Part shown: positions 7,971 through 15,653 of the stretch, one piece after another
Layout: each line of letters opens with the position of its first letter
Position numbering within the stretch: position 1 is the stretch's first letter
DNA from: Candidatus Segatella papionis
Lineage (GTDB): Bacteria; Bacteroidota; Bacteroidia; Bacteroidales; Bacteroidaceae
DNA: 25,521 nt
Reading direction: 5' to 3'
NCBI GenBank assembly: GCA_002297965.1
Contig: DBLF01000114.1
Coordinates: 1 to 25,521, forward strand
Translations under genes and position numbers: made by a program
Notes under the pieces: generated by a model
Told to the model about the DNA's origin: nothing
Seen by the model: the letters and a program-made list of their open reading frames with translations, nothing else
Databases searched by the model: none

Positions 7971-8420
7971 ATGGAAATAACGGAACAGACAATTCAGCAA
8001 ATTGAGCGCTTTATCAGAAAAGTAGCCCAAAAGTTTCCAGCACAATCTTCCGAAGAAGAAAACAGCGTGCTGACCGACATCCACGTAAGAGTTTCGCAAG
8101 ACAGCGGTGAGCTTCTGGCCTTCGACGACGATGACAAAGAAATCACCCGCTGCGTGGTAGAGCAATGGATAGATAACAAGGAAGAGAACTTCTATGACGA
8201 AGTGGCTAAGATTTTGCGTGATACACTGCGCAAGAACTCTGAAACCGTCGATAATCTAGGCATACTGAAACCTTATAGTTTTGTACTAGAAGACGATGAC
8301 AAGGAGAACCTTGGCGAACTATATCTTGCCGATGATGATACAATCATTGTTGGGGGTGACTTGATGGAAGGTCTTGACCACGACCTAGACAGCTTCCTCG
8401 ACGATCTGCTGAAAGAATAA
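7971..8420 (+). CDS. Highly acidic protein of unknown function
   Basis: 149 residues; I do not recognise a named family. About 40 residues are Asp or Glu against about 15 Lys/Arg, with runs DDDD (around 52-55), EDDD, ADDD and a C-terminal acidic segment ending DDLLKE. There is no signal peptide or membrane segment, and only one Cys, so it should be a soluble cytoplasmic protein. It starts 8 bases after a purine-rich stretch and has its own good Bacteroidota promoter, which argues that it is real. Transcription is divergent from rseC-rnf. A large inverted repeat lies just downstream. The composition could suit a protein that binds basic partners, but nothing in the sequence shows this. Confidence 0.82.
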   Translation: MEITEQTIQQIERFIRKVAQKFPAQSSEEENSVLTDIHVRVSQDSGELLAFDDDDKEITRCVVEQWIDNKEENFYDEVAKILRDTLRKNSETVDNLGILKPYSFVLEDDDKENLGELYLADDDTIIVGGDLMEGLDHDLDSFLDDLLKE

Positions 8421-8445
8421 TCCCATTACCTCTTACCTCCCGTTT

Positions 8446-8516
8446 ATGTTTTCCTCGCAAGGATACAATATTTTCCTTGCGTAAGCAATATTATTATGCC
8501 CTTGCGAGGAAAACAT
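8446..8516. repeat. Long inverted repeat with 17-bp perfect arms
   Basis: ATGTTTTCCTCGCAAGG (8446-8462) is the exact reverse complement of 8500-8516. The 37-base spacer holds a further copy of the core (TTTTCCTTGCG, 8471-8481) and a nested small hairpin TTGC-GTAA-GCAA. It lies 25 bases after the acidic-protein gene and could act as its terminator, although neither side has a clean T run. It may instead be a small repeat element. Confidence 0.7.
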
Positions 8517-8537
8517 TACACCCTGGCGCCCCAAAAA

Positions 8538-8568
8538 TGCAAGAAGCCCATCCTCACGGACAGGCTTC
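8538..8568 (-). terminator. Terminator of the small minus-strand unit
   Basis: Stem GAAGCC/GGCTTC (8543-8548 with 8563-8568) with an inner TCC/GGA and a 4-base loop. Read on the minus strand it is followed by CTTGCATTTTT, a moderately T-rich tail. Confidence 0.65.
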
Positions 8569-8664
8569 AGCAAATTATACAAAAACATTATGAATTTTAT
8601 TTCTATTAGCGAACAAGATTTCTTATATAAATTCTCAATCTAATTCTATTTTATCTAAACAGTT

Positions 8665-8742
8665 TCAAATAGCACAAGCCGTACTCTTACGACCCTCATT
8701 TATGTATGTCTTTTCACATATACCACAACCAAAGGCAATCAT
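8665..8742 (-). CDS. Candidate 25-residue Cys-containing small protein
   Basis: The translation is MIAFGCGICEKTYINEGRKS followed by TACAI. It has three Cys, two of them in a C-x2-C (C6, C9). Evidence that it is expressed: a strong Bacteroidota promoter 26 bases upstream, an AAGAAGG purine stretch 8-10 bases before the ATG, and a terminator hairpin about 100 bases downstream. The region 8569-8664 between stop and terminator holds no further convincing ORF. I do not recognise the peptide. It could be a metal- or redox-linked micropeptide, or a chance ORF on a small regulatory RNA. Confidence 0.5.
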   Translation of the reverse strand: MIAFGCGICEKTYINEGRKSTACAI

Positions 8743-8767
8743 AAGAATACCTTCTTGTTTACGGGTG

Positions 8768-8798
8768 CAAAGGTACAACATTTTCCGCAACCATGCAA
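8768..8798 (-). promoter_or_regulatory. Promoter of the small minus-strand unit
   Basis: Minus-strand TTGC (complement of 8795-8798) and TACCTTTG (complement of 8768-8775) are 19 bp apart. The expected start near 8762 gives a leader of about 20 bases to the ATG at 8742. Confidence 0.7.
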
Positions 8799-8903
8799 TA
8801 CCTAAAAATGGGGGTTTTACAGATACCTACTTATTATTATAACAAAAAGCATCTAATAACTGGTCAATTTATAACAGAATTATAAGATAACAGATCATTA
8901 TAG

Positions 8904-8936
8904 CAAAAAGCATGAGATGATAGAATCACCTCATGC
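8904..8936 (-). terminator. Terminator of the acetylesterase gene
   Basis: Stem GCATGAG/CTCATGC (8910-8916 with 8930-8936) with an inner GAT/ATC. On the minus strand it is followed by TTTTT (8905-8909). It is 15 bases past the stop of the 8951-9928 gene. Confidence 0.85.
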
Positions 8937-8950
8937 CTACTTCACAAAGT

Positions 8951-9928
8951 TTATTTTCTATATAATATTTTTACATTTTTATTCTTTGCTATAGATGGCT
9001 TCTGCCATTTTCCATCTAGCACGAGGATAATTGCAGCCTGTCCTTTTGGCACAGCATCTACAGCCTCTTGAAGAGACATGAAGTTGCCCCTACCCTGCGC
9101 ACTTACCACATATTCATAATGACGCACATGCTTTTTCAATTCTGGCACTTGCTCTGCCAAGGCATCCGCCAGGGCATTGGCCACTACGTGCGCTCCATAC
9201 ACATTGTAGTGAGTGTTGTCTTGTTTTCCTTTTGGAACCTGTGGGTTCTCACCCGGTTTGAACCACATATGCAACTTTCGACTTCCCTCGATGCCCATCT
9301 GGGTCTCGATGTCGTGTGTGATACGAGTGGCATCCACGAATGGCACATTGAGAGCCTTCGCTACCTTACGAGGAGCCACGACATAAGCTCCATGGGTATC
9401 AATGAGGGTATCGCTATTGATAGGCTCGTCACCGCCATAAACTTTGCTGCGCAATTTCTCGTCATCTTCGTTCTTGAGATTGGCGGAAAAGAAGCAACGA
9501 CGCACCACGCTATTGAGGAGCACAGGGATTCCACCTTTCTGGCGAGTCTCGTTCACGTACTTGGCGAGATGGGCATCGAAGGTTCCTCCTGGTTCGGTAT
9601 AACGATCTGGAAAATGCTTCTCGTCATTATGACCAAACTGGATGAGCACATAGTCGCCAGGCTGCAGCTTGTCAAGCACCTTCTGCCATCGCCCCTCATC
9701 GAGGAAACTCTTGGAGCTTCTGCCGTTGACGGCGTGGTTATCCACAATGATTTGGTCGTCGAAACAGCCTTGGAGCACCATGCCCCAACCTCGTTCGGGA
9801 TTATTCTTATATCCACCCTTTTCTGCAGCGGTAGAGTCTCCTATCACGAAAATGGTAGTTTTCTTGCTGCTCGATGTCATCAAGAGCGCAAAGAGGGCTA
9901 TGCCTACAAATGAAAAGAATTTCTTCAT
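8951..9928 (-). CDS. CE12-type rhamnogalacturonan acetylesterase with a vestigial pectinesterase tail
   Basis: 325 residues. Residues 1-20 form a signal peptide without a lipobox Cys. Residues 25-265 are an SGNH/GDSL hydrolase: GDSTAA with nucleophile Ser32, an N64-HAVNGRSSKSF block, GHND at 99-102, and D237-NT-H240 supplying the catalytic Asp and His. This arrangement fits pectin/rhamnogalacturonan acetylesterases that remove acetyl groups from plant pectin. From about 271 the sequence changes to YEYVVSAQGRGNFMSLQEAVDAVP, which resembles the start of CE8 pectin methylesterases, and it stops after about 55 residues with KNKNVKILYRK. The CE8 catalytic core is absent and I found no continuation in another frame downstream. 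The gene stands alone and ends at a good terminator. I saw no clear TAnnTTTG promoter upstream. Confidence 0.85.
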   Translation of the reverse strand: MKKFFSFVGIALFALLMTSSSKKTTIFVIGDSTAAEKGGYKNNPERGWGMVLQGCFDDQIIVDNHAVNGRSSKSFLDEGRWQKVLDKLQPGDYVLIQFGHNDEKHFPDRYTEPGGTFDAHLAKYVNETRQKGGIPVLLNSVVRRCFFSANLKNEDDEKLRSKVYGGDEPINSDTLIDTHGAYVVAPRKVAKALNVPFVDATRITHDIETQMGIEGSRKLHMWFKPGENPQVPKGKQDNTHYNVYGAHVVANALADALAEQVPELKKHVRHYEYVVSAQGRGNFMSLQEAVDAVPKGQAAIILVLDGKWQKPSIAKNKNVKILYRK

Positions 9929-9980
9929 ATTATAATTTGTTTTAATACTTGATTGTCGATACTAGTTGTTTTTGGGAAAT

Positions 9981-10063
9981 AAAAACGTCCTTACCATCTG
10001 AAACATTCACATACTTCAAAATGGTAAAGGACGGATAAATGCCATAGTAGGACACTTCCTACT
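9981..10063 (-). terminator. Tandem hairpins ending the hisS transcript
   Basis: Read on the minus strand, a small hairpin comes first (AGTAGGA/TCCTACT, 10046-10063, 4-base loop). A longer stem follows, CGTCCTTACCAT (9986-9997) pairing with 10021-10033 with one bulged base, and then TTTTTATTT. The second has the form of a rho-independent terminator. Confidence 0.8.
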
Positions 10064-10085
10064 TAAATTATGATTATAAAATTTG

Positions 10086-11447
10086 TTATTTCACTGTAGC
10101 GATGAGCTCCTCGGTTGTAACCAAGGTCTGCTCACCCGTCTCCATATTCTTAAGAGTGACCTTGCCATGCTCCATCTCATTCTCACCTGCGAGAGCTACA
10201 AACGGAATCTGCTTAGCATTGGCATAACTCATCTGCTTCTTCATCTTTGCCTTGTCTGGGAAGATTTCAGAACGGACGCCAGCTTTGCGAACTGCGCTAA
10301 CGATAGGCAAACAATAGGCAGTCTCCTTCTCGCCGAAATTGATGAAGAGCACCTGGGTGGCATTAACAGCTTCCTTTGGATAAAGGTCAAGTGCATTGAG
10401 CACATCGTAGATGCGATCGGCACCAAAACTGATGCCCACACCACTCAATCCAGGAAGTCCGAAGATACCTGTGAGGTTGTCATAGCGGCCACCACCCGTG
10501 ATACTGCCCATAGGTGTATCAAGCGCCTTCACCTCGAAGATGGCACCTGTATAGTAGTTCAAACCACGAGCCAAAGTGAGGTCAAGTTCTATCTCATTAT
10601 TCAACCCCACAGATTTCAGCGTATCAAGGATGAACTTGGTTTCCTCCACACCCTTCAAACCTGTCTCTGAACTTTCTAGCACCTTGGAAATCACTTCAAG
10701 TTTCTCATCGTTAGTACCCGAGAGCGAGATGATTGGCTGCAATTTTTCGATAGCCTCCTCGGAAATACCATCCTCGCGAAGCTCCTCGTTCACATTGTCG
10801 AGCCCTATCTTGTCAAGTTTGTCAATAGCCACGGTTATGTCAACGATTTTCTCTGCTTCGCCTATAACCTCAGCGATACCAGAAAGTATCTTGCGGTTGT
10901 TGATTTTGATGCATACACGCACACCAAACTTGGTGAAGACAGTATCCACAATCTGCATTAACTCCACCTCGTTGAGGAGGGAGTCAGAACCCACCACGTC
11001 TGCATCACACTGATAGAACTCACGATAGCGTCCCTTCTGAGGACGGTCTGCACGCCAAACAGGCTGAATTTGATAGCGTTTAAAAGGCAACTGCAATTCC
11101 TCTCGGTGTTGCACCACATAACGTGCAAAAGGCACAGTGAGGTCGTAGCGCAATCCTTTCTCACAGAGTTTGGCAGCCAGTTTAAGAGAACCGAGAGAAT
11201 GAATATCCTCGTCGGTTATCTTGTTCATATAATCTCCTGAGTTCAATATTTTGAAGAGCAGCTTATCACCCTCCTCACCATACTTGCCCATCAAGGTATG
11301 AAGGGTTTCCATGGCAGGGGTCTCAATCTGCTGGAATCCATAAAGGGCATACACATCCTTAATGGTATTGAAGATGTAATTGCGCTTCGCCATTTCAACA
11401 GGACCGAAGTCTCTGGTGCCCTTTGGAATACTTGGTTTCTGAGCCAT
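10086..11447 (-). CDS. hisS: Histidyl-tRNA synthetase
   Basis: 453 residues from the preferred start MAQKPSIPKGTRDF; an ATG four codons upstream (end 11459) is possible but less like the family. It is a class II aminoacyl-tRNA synthetase charging tRNA-His. Visible: GTRDF at 10-14, RYDLTVPFARYV at about 100-111, motif 2 (RYQIQPVWRADRP, then GRYREFYQCDAD) at about 124-149, the HisRS signature LARGLNYYTG, motif 3 SGVGISFGADRI, and a C-terminal anticodon-binding domain. It follows purA on the same strand after a 104-bp gap with a hairpin, so it may have its own promoter, though I saw no good one. Confidence 0.97.
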   Translation of the reverse strand: MAQKPSIPKGTRDFGPVEMAKRNYIFNTIKDVYALYGFQQIETPAMETLHTLMGKYGEEGDKLLFKILNSGDYMNKITDEDIHSLGSLKLAAKLCEKGLRYDLTVPFARYVVQHREELQLPFKRYQIQPVWRADRPQKGRYREFYQCDADVVGSDSLLNEVELMQIVDTVFTKFGVRVCIKINNRKILSGIAEVIGEAEKIVDITVAIDKLDKIGLDNVNEELREDGISEEAIEKLQPIISLSGTNDEKLEVISKVLESSETGLKGVEETKFILDTLKSVGLNNEIELDLTLARGLNYYTGAIFEVKALDTPMGSITGGGRYDNLTGIFGLPGLSGVGISFGADRIYDVLNALDLYPKEAVNATQVLFINFGEKETAYCLPIVSAVRKAGVRSEIFPDKAKMKKQMSYANAKQIPFVALAGENEMEHGKVTLKNMETGEQTLVTTEELIATVK

Positions 11448-11491
11448 ATTTAATTTCAATGTATAATTGATAATTTAGAAATAATAAATTT

Positions 11492-11523
11492 GCACGTTTC
11501 CCTAACGAAATAAGGAAACATGC
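11492..11523 (-). terminator. Hairpin between purA and hisS
   Basis: On the minus strand, a 10-bp stem (complement of 11514-11523 with 11492-11501, one G-U pair) follows the purA stop by 28 bases. The downstream tail is AT-rich but not a T run, so it may be a weak terminator or processing site. Confidence 0.5.
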
Positions 11524-11551
11524 TCATTTATTAATTTTTATTTCTGATTTT

Positions 11552-12826
11552 TTATTTTCTGACGATGGTCTGCTCACGATCTGGACCGATAGAGATGATG
11601 CCTATCTTGGTCTCCAGGAAGTCTTCCACAAAGGCGATATAATCCTTGAATTCCTGTGGGAACTGATCCTCGGAAGTAAACTTAGTCATATCTGTCTTCC
11701 AGCCCTTGAACTCCTTATAAACAGGTTCCACGTCGTCGATTTCGTATGGGAAGTCGGTGGTAACAGTTCCGTCCTTCAACTTATAAGCCACACATGCCTT
11801 GACGGTATCAAAGCCATCGAGCACATCACTCTTCATCATGATAAGCTCTGTAACACCGTTCACCATCACGGAGTATTTGAGCTGTACGAGGTCGCACCAG
11901 CCACAACGGCGCTCACGACCAGTAACGGCACCATACTCATGACCGAGGTCACGGATCTTTGCTCCTGTCTCGTCGAACAGCTCTGTTGGGAAAGGACCCG
12001 CACCCACACGTGTACAGTAAGCCTTCATGATACCGTACACATTGCCAATGCGGTTAGGACCGATGCCCAAGCCGATGCATGCGCCGGCACAGATGGTGTT
12101 AGAAGAGGTAACGAAAGGATAAGAGCCGAAATCTACATCGAGCATGGTACCCTGTGCGCCCTCGCAGAGGATATCTTTTCCAGAACGGAGCACCTTGTTG
12201 ATTTCAACCTCGCTGTCGATGAGCTTGAACTGCTTCAAGTATTCGATGCCTTCCATCCATGTCTTCTCTACCTCGGTGATGTCGAAGTCCGTATAGCCCA
12301 GAGCGGCAATCTGCTTAAGATGAGCAGCCTTGTGCGCCGCATATTTCTCCTCAAAATGGTCAAGGATGTCGCCTACACGAAGACCTGTACGGCTCACTTT
12401 GTCGGTGTAGGTAGGTCCGATACCCTTGCCAGTAGTTCCCACTTTATTTTTGCCCTTGCTTGCCTCGATGGCTGCGTCGAGCACACGGTGTGTAGGCATG
12501 ATGAGATGCGCTTTCTTAGAGATATAAAGGCGACTCTTGAGGTCGTGTCCACTCTTCTCCAAATCCTTGGCCTCGCCCATAAAGAGGTCTGGAGCCAGCA
12601 CTACGCCATTACCGATGATGTTCACCTTACCACCCTGGAAGATACCCGAAGGGATGGAGCGAAGCACGTATTTCTCGCCTTCGAACTCTAAGGTATGACC
12701 CGCATTAGGACCACCCTGGAATCGAGCAACGACATCATACTTAGGGGTCAAGACATCGACCACCTTACCTTTACCTTCATCGCCCCACTGCAAACCGAGC
12801 AGGACATCTACTTTACCTGTGTTCAT
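11552..12826 (-). CDS. purA: Adenylosuccinate synthetase
   Basis: 424 residues, the usual length. It converts IMP, aspartate and GTP to adenylosuccinate in AMP synthesis. The N-terminal GTP-binding loop is at 15-21 (GDEGKGK, with catalytic Asp16). GGPNAGHT, VGTTGKGIGPTYTDK, CEGAQGTMLD and TGRERRCGWCD are all typical PurA motifs. It lies 17 bp downstream of the Fur-family gene on the same strand, so the two probably share a transcript, and it is followed by hisS. Confidence 0.97.
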   Translation of the reverse strand: MNTGKVDVLLGLQWGDEGKGKVVDVLTPKYDVVARFQGGPNAGHTLEFEGEKYVLRSIPSGIFQGGKVNIIGNGVVLAPDLFMGEAKDLEKSGHDLKSRLYISKKAHLIMPTHRVLDAAIEASKGKNKVGTTGKGIGPTYTDKVSRTGLRVGDILDHFEEKYAAHKAAHLKQIAALGYTDFDITEVEKTWMEGIEYLKQFKLIDSEVEINKVLRSGKDILCEGAQGTMLDVDFGSYPFVTSSNTICAGACIGLGIGPNRIGNVYGIMKAYCTRVGAGPFPTELFDETGAKIRDLGHEYGAVTGRERRCGWCDLVQLKYSVMVNGVTELIMMKSDVLDGFDTVKACVAYKLKDGTVTTDFPYEIDDVEPVYKEFKGWKTDMTKFTSEDQFPQEFKDYIAFVEDFLETKIGIISIGPDREQTIVRK

Positions 12827-12843
12827 ATCTTACTATATAATAG

Positions 12844-13314
12844 TTATTTGTTATTTATCGTTTTTCTACGCGTAATTTTAGCTTGGCATGCGCTGCATAC
12901 GCCGTAGATATAGAGTGCATAGGCATCCTTGCGAAACCTAGACAGCTTGATGTCGTTGATGGCAGCCGTAACTGCAGGTGCATTGATTTCGGTCACAGAA
13001 CCACACATCGAGCATACCTGGTGGATATGCCCATCCCCGAAACAGCACGCCTCATATTTCGGTCCATCCACTAGGCTATGCTTCATGACAAGCCGAAGCT
13101 CGATGAAGAGGTGCATTGTGTTATAGAGCGTGGCTCTGCTCACTCGGAAGTTTCTCCTAGCCAGCTCGGCATCTAGTTCCTCTAGTGTGAAGTGCCCCTC
13201 GATACTATACACCGCCTCTAGGATAGCATATCTCTCTGGAGTTTTGCGGTGATGATTGCACTCCAGATAATGGTCCAAGATTTCGCGTACCTTGGCTTGA
13301 TTTTTCTCTGTCAT
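12844..13314 (-). CDS. Fur-family metal-responsive repressor
   Basis: 156 residues. Residues about 8-85 form the winged-helix DNA-binding domain (KTPERYAILEAVYSIEGHFTLEEL; RVSRATLYNTMHLF). The C-terminal domain has GHIHQVCSMCG with C101 and C104, and C140-x2-C143, the two pairs that hold the structural zinc in many Fur proteins. The regulatory metal (Fe, Zn, Mn or peroxide-sensing) cannot be told from the sequence, so no symbol is given. It is upstream of purA in a probable operon with its own promoter; I saw no obvious Fur-box dyad. Confidence 0.92.
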   Translation of the reverse strand: MTEKNQAKVREILDHYLECNHHRKTPERYAILEAVYSIEGHFTLEELDAELARRNFRVSRATLYNTMHLFIELRLVMKHSLVDGPKYEACCFGDGHIHQVCSMCGSVTEINAPAVTAAINDIKLSRFRKDAYALYIYGVCSACQAKITRRKTINNK

Positions 13315-13340
13315 AATCCTTGTTAGTTACATAAAACGCA

Positions 13341-13348
13341 CAAAGATA
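13341..13348 (-). promoter_or_regulatory. Probable promoter of the Fur-purA unit
   Basis: TATCTTTG on the minus strand, about 27 bases before the Fur-family ATG. No convincing TTTG element is found at the expected distance upstream, so the call rests on the -7 box and position. Confidence 0.5.
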
Positions 13349-13438
13349 GCCATAATTTGTGACATAGGGGAATATTTAATTTTAAAAAATCTAAATTTCC
13401 TCTCTTTTTGTCAGCAAAGTGCCTCGTTTGCTTACAAA

Positions 13439-14050
13439 TCACTCCGACATTTTAAGCATTTCCTCATAGATACGCTGTACAGGCAATCCCATCACGTTAT
13501 AGTAACTTCCGTTGAGTCCCGTACATCCGATATAGCCTATCCATTCCTGGATGCCATAGGCTCCCGCCTTGTCGAACGGCTTATAATGGGTGATGTAATA
13601 ATTGATTTCCCAATCGCTGAATTCCTTGAAGCTCACCTCGGTAGATACAGAGAACTTACGCTGCTGTTCACGAGTTGTGAGACATACTCCCGTAACCACA
13701 TGATGTGTCTTTCCACTCAACATCTTGAGCATACCGACGGCCTCATCAGCGTTTTTCGGTTTTCCAAGGATAACGCCCAGTCCATCCTGATCGTTTTGTT
13801 CACCAGCAGTAGGAGCGATGACCACCGTGTCGGCTGTGAGGATGAGCAAGTCCTTGCCTTCTTCCAACATAGAATGGTAAGCCTCCGCCTTCTTTTGCGC
13901 GATGTATTCCGCCACCAGATAGGCATCCAAGTCGTCTGGGAAGCTCTCGTCAATGCCATCGATTACCTTGACTTCGAAATTAATGTCCAATCCGGCCAAC
14001 AACTCTCTGCGACGTGGCGAATTGCTCGCCAAAATTATCTTGTATTTCAT
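13439..14050 (-). CDS. maf: Maf-family nucleoside triphosphate pyrophosphatase
   Basis: 203 residues. LASNSPRRRELLAGL at 7-21 is the Maf signature, ADTVV at 73-77 holds the catalytic Asp74, and DKAGAYGIQEW at 160-170 is conserved. The family hydrolyses dTTP/UTP and modified nucleotides such as m5UTP, protecting against misincorporation. There is a slightly long polar insertion (about 80-94) between ADTVV and LGKP. It is the last gene after DUF2520 and kdsC but separated from kdsC by 123 AT-rich bases, so it may be transcribed separately. Confidence 0.93.
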   Translation of the reverse strand: MKYKIILASNSPRRRELLAGLDINFEVKVIDGIDESFPDDLDAYLVAEYIAQKKAEAYHSMLEEGKDLLILTADTVVIAPTAGEQNDQDGLGVILGKPKNADEAVGMLKMLSGKTHHVVTGVCLTTREQQRKFSVSTEVSFKEFSDWEINYYITHYKPFDKAGAYGIQEWIGYIGCTGLNGSYYNVMGLPVQRIYEEMLKMSE

Positions 14051-14173
14051 TTGTCTGTTTTTATTCTTTTTACCTTAATAAATATAATATGACGCAAATT
14101 ATAATATTATAAAACATTATATATAATATATAGCTTTTCCATTTTAACCTAGTATTTTTGGGCACACAAGATG

Positions 14174-14692
14174 TTACCATCCGAAGGCCTTGGCACCGGA
14201 AAGCCAGTGTCCCTGAGCACGCAGCACCTGCTCAACGACATCTCGCCCTACTCCGTCACCACCATTAAAAGAAGAAACATAGCGCGAGATTTTCTTGATG
14301 TCGGAGCAAGCATCGGCAGGACAACAAGGACATCCACAACGGTTCATCACTTCAAAATCGGGAATATCATCACCCACATAAATCACCTCCTCGTCGGCAA
14401 TCTGATATTTCGCGAGAAATTCATCGTAAGTCTTGATTTTCACGGTACATCCCATATAGATGTCCTCCACTCCAAGTCCCTCATATCTCTTGCGTATTGC
14501 CTCGGTCATGCCGCCCGTGAGGATAACGATGCGCAAGCCCACTTTCTGGGCCAACTGGATAGCGTACCCATCCTTGATGTTCACAGTGCGGAGCGGTTCG
14601 CCCGTACTTGATAATGTAATAGTTTGCCGCGAGAGCACACCATCCACATCGAAGACGATAGTCTTTATTTTCTTTAAATCGTAATCAATCAT
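14174..14692 (-). CDS. kdsC: 3-deoxy-D-manno-octulosonate 8-phosphate phosphatase (HAD family)
   Basis: 172 residues, matching KdsC. It is a small cap-less HAD phosphatase that removes phosphate from KDO-8-P in lipopolysaccharide core synthesis. Motif I FDVDGVL has D15 and D17, motif II is LTGG with Thr59, and motif IV is GDDIPD at 108-112. The segment CGCPCCPADAC (119-129) is rich in Cys, more than I expect for the family. The start overlaps the stop of the DUF2520 gene by 4 bases. Confidence 0.92.
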   Translation of the reverse strand: MIDYDLKKIKTIVFDVDGVLSRQTITLSSTGEPLRTVNIKDGYAIQLAQKVGLRIVILTGGMTEAIRKRYEGLGVEDIYMGCTVKIKTYDEFLAKYQIADEEVIYVGDDIPDFEVMNRCGCPCCPADACSDIKKISRYVSSFNGGDGVGRDVVEQVLRAQGHWLSGAKAFGW

Positions 14693-15480
14693 TTGTTTCT
14701 TTCTTTTTTCGAATTTTGCATTTGATGGATGCTCATACTCATCCTGTCGTAGATATCCTTCACGATAGGATTTGCTTTGAGCAGAGCACCTTGCGCCCTA
14801 ATGACATTTGTGTCATATCTCACAGCAGGTCCCGTCTGTGCATCCATCGGACTAAGTTCATGCACCTTAGCCGCCGTCTCGTCGATGAGCGGCAGCATCA
14901 CATCGAAAGGAATGCCACGTTCCTGCAGAATGTCTTGGCTTATTGCATAGCAGTGATTAACGAAGTTACACGCAAACACAGCAGAGAGATGTAAGTATCT
15001 GCGGTCTTCACTAGACAATTGATAGACACGCTGACTCACTTGATGCGCCAAGTCGCCTATCTGCCGCAGAGCAAACTCATCATTAGCCTCCACGAAACAA
15101 GGAATCTTCAGGAAGTCAACCTCTCTCTGCTTGGAGAAAGTCTGCATCGGATACAGAACTCCATAATGCAACGCCATACCTCGAAACATCGACATTGGAA
15201 TGGAACCCGCCGTATGCAAGAACACCTGATTTTCGTTTTTTTTACACACACGAGGCACCAACTCGGCTAGTGCACTATCCTTTACGGAGAATATATACAT
15301 ATCTGCATCATCACGCACACTTGTTATCTCCGTGACAGGTTGCGCCCCCAGCTGGGAAGCCAACACAGAAGCCGACTGCATTGTGCGACTAAACACCTGC
15401 ACCACATCATGTCCTGCCTCGAATATCGCCTTTCCTAGATGTGTAGCCAGATTTCCTGCTCCTATCAATATAATCTTCAT
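14689..15480 (-). CDS. Rossmann-fold protein with DUF2520 domain
   Basis: 263 residues from ATGAAGATT (MKIILIGAGNLATHLG); an ATG two codons upstream (15486) is also possible. The GAGNLATHLG loop is a Rossmann NAD(P)-binding motif and the body resembles proteins with a DUF2520 C-terminal domain, which are structurally like ketopantoate/proline reductase families. The actual substrate is not known. It is the first gene of the cluster with kdsC and maf, a neighbourhood seen in related Bacteroidota. Confidence 0.85.
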   Translation of the reverse strand: MKIILIGAGNLATHLGKAIFEAGHDVVQVFSRTMQSASVLASQLGAQPVTEITSVRDDADMYIFSVKDSALAELVPRVCKKNENQVFLHTAGSIPMSMFRGMALHYGVLYPMQTFSKQREVDFLKIPCFVEANDEFALRQIGDLAHQVSQRVYQLSSEDRRYLHLSAVFACNFVNHCYAISQDILQERGIPFDVMLPLIDETAAKVHELSPMDAQTGPAVRYDTNVIRAQGALLKANPIVKDIYDRMSMSIHQMQNSKKERNK

Positions 15481-15607
15481 AGTCATCTATATCCTTATTA
15501 TGTTATCAAAACCGCTTGTTTTTGCCAAACGGACTCTGCTAAAGTGCAAAAATACTAAAAAAGGGCGATATGATGGCAGAAAAGTCTTTTTTTTATAATT
15601 AATTTAT

Positions 15608-15615
15608 TATTTTTG
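15608..15615 (+). promoter_or_regulatory. Possible promoter of the GNAT-like gene
   Basis: TATTTTTG ends 38 bases before the ATG at 15654. No clear -33 TTTG is present. A matching TATTTTTG on the minus strand at 15547-15554 could serve the DUF2520 gene in the opposite direction. Confidence 0.4.
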
Positions 15616-15653
15616 CAAGGCGTAAGGATAAGTATATAGTAAGCAAGTAGAAT

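Noticed and set aside
9068..9913. 281-residue open frame on the plus strand
   Set aside because: It is antisense to the CE12 esterase, whose catalytic motifs are intact on the minus strand.
11485..11492. TAAATTTG on the plus strand as a promoter
   Set aside because: It points into the antisense strand of purA with no gene downstream and no -33 element.
11939..12691. 250-residue open frame on the plus strand
   Set aside because: It is fully antisense to purA, which has all family motifs; the frame has no domain sense and no promoter of its own.
13413..13432. Hairpin AGCAAA/TTTGCT as a terminator after maf
   Set aside because: Only 6 bp with an 8-base loop and no T run on the minus strand; too weak to call.
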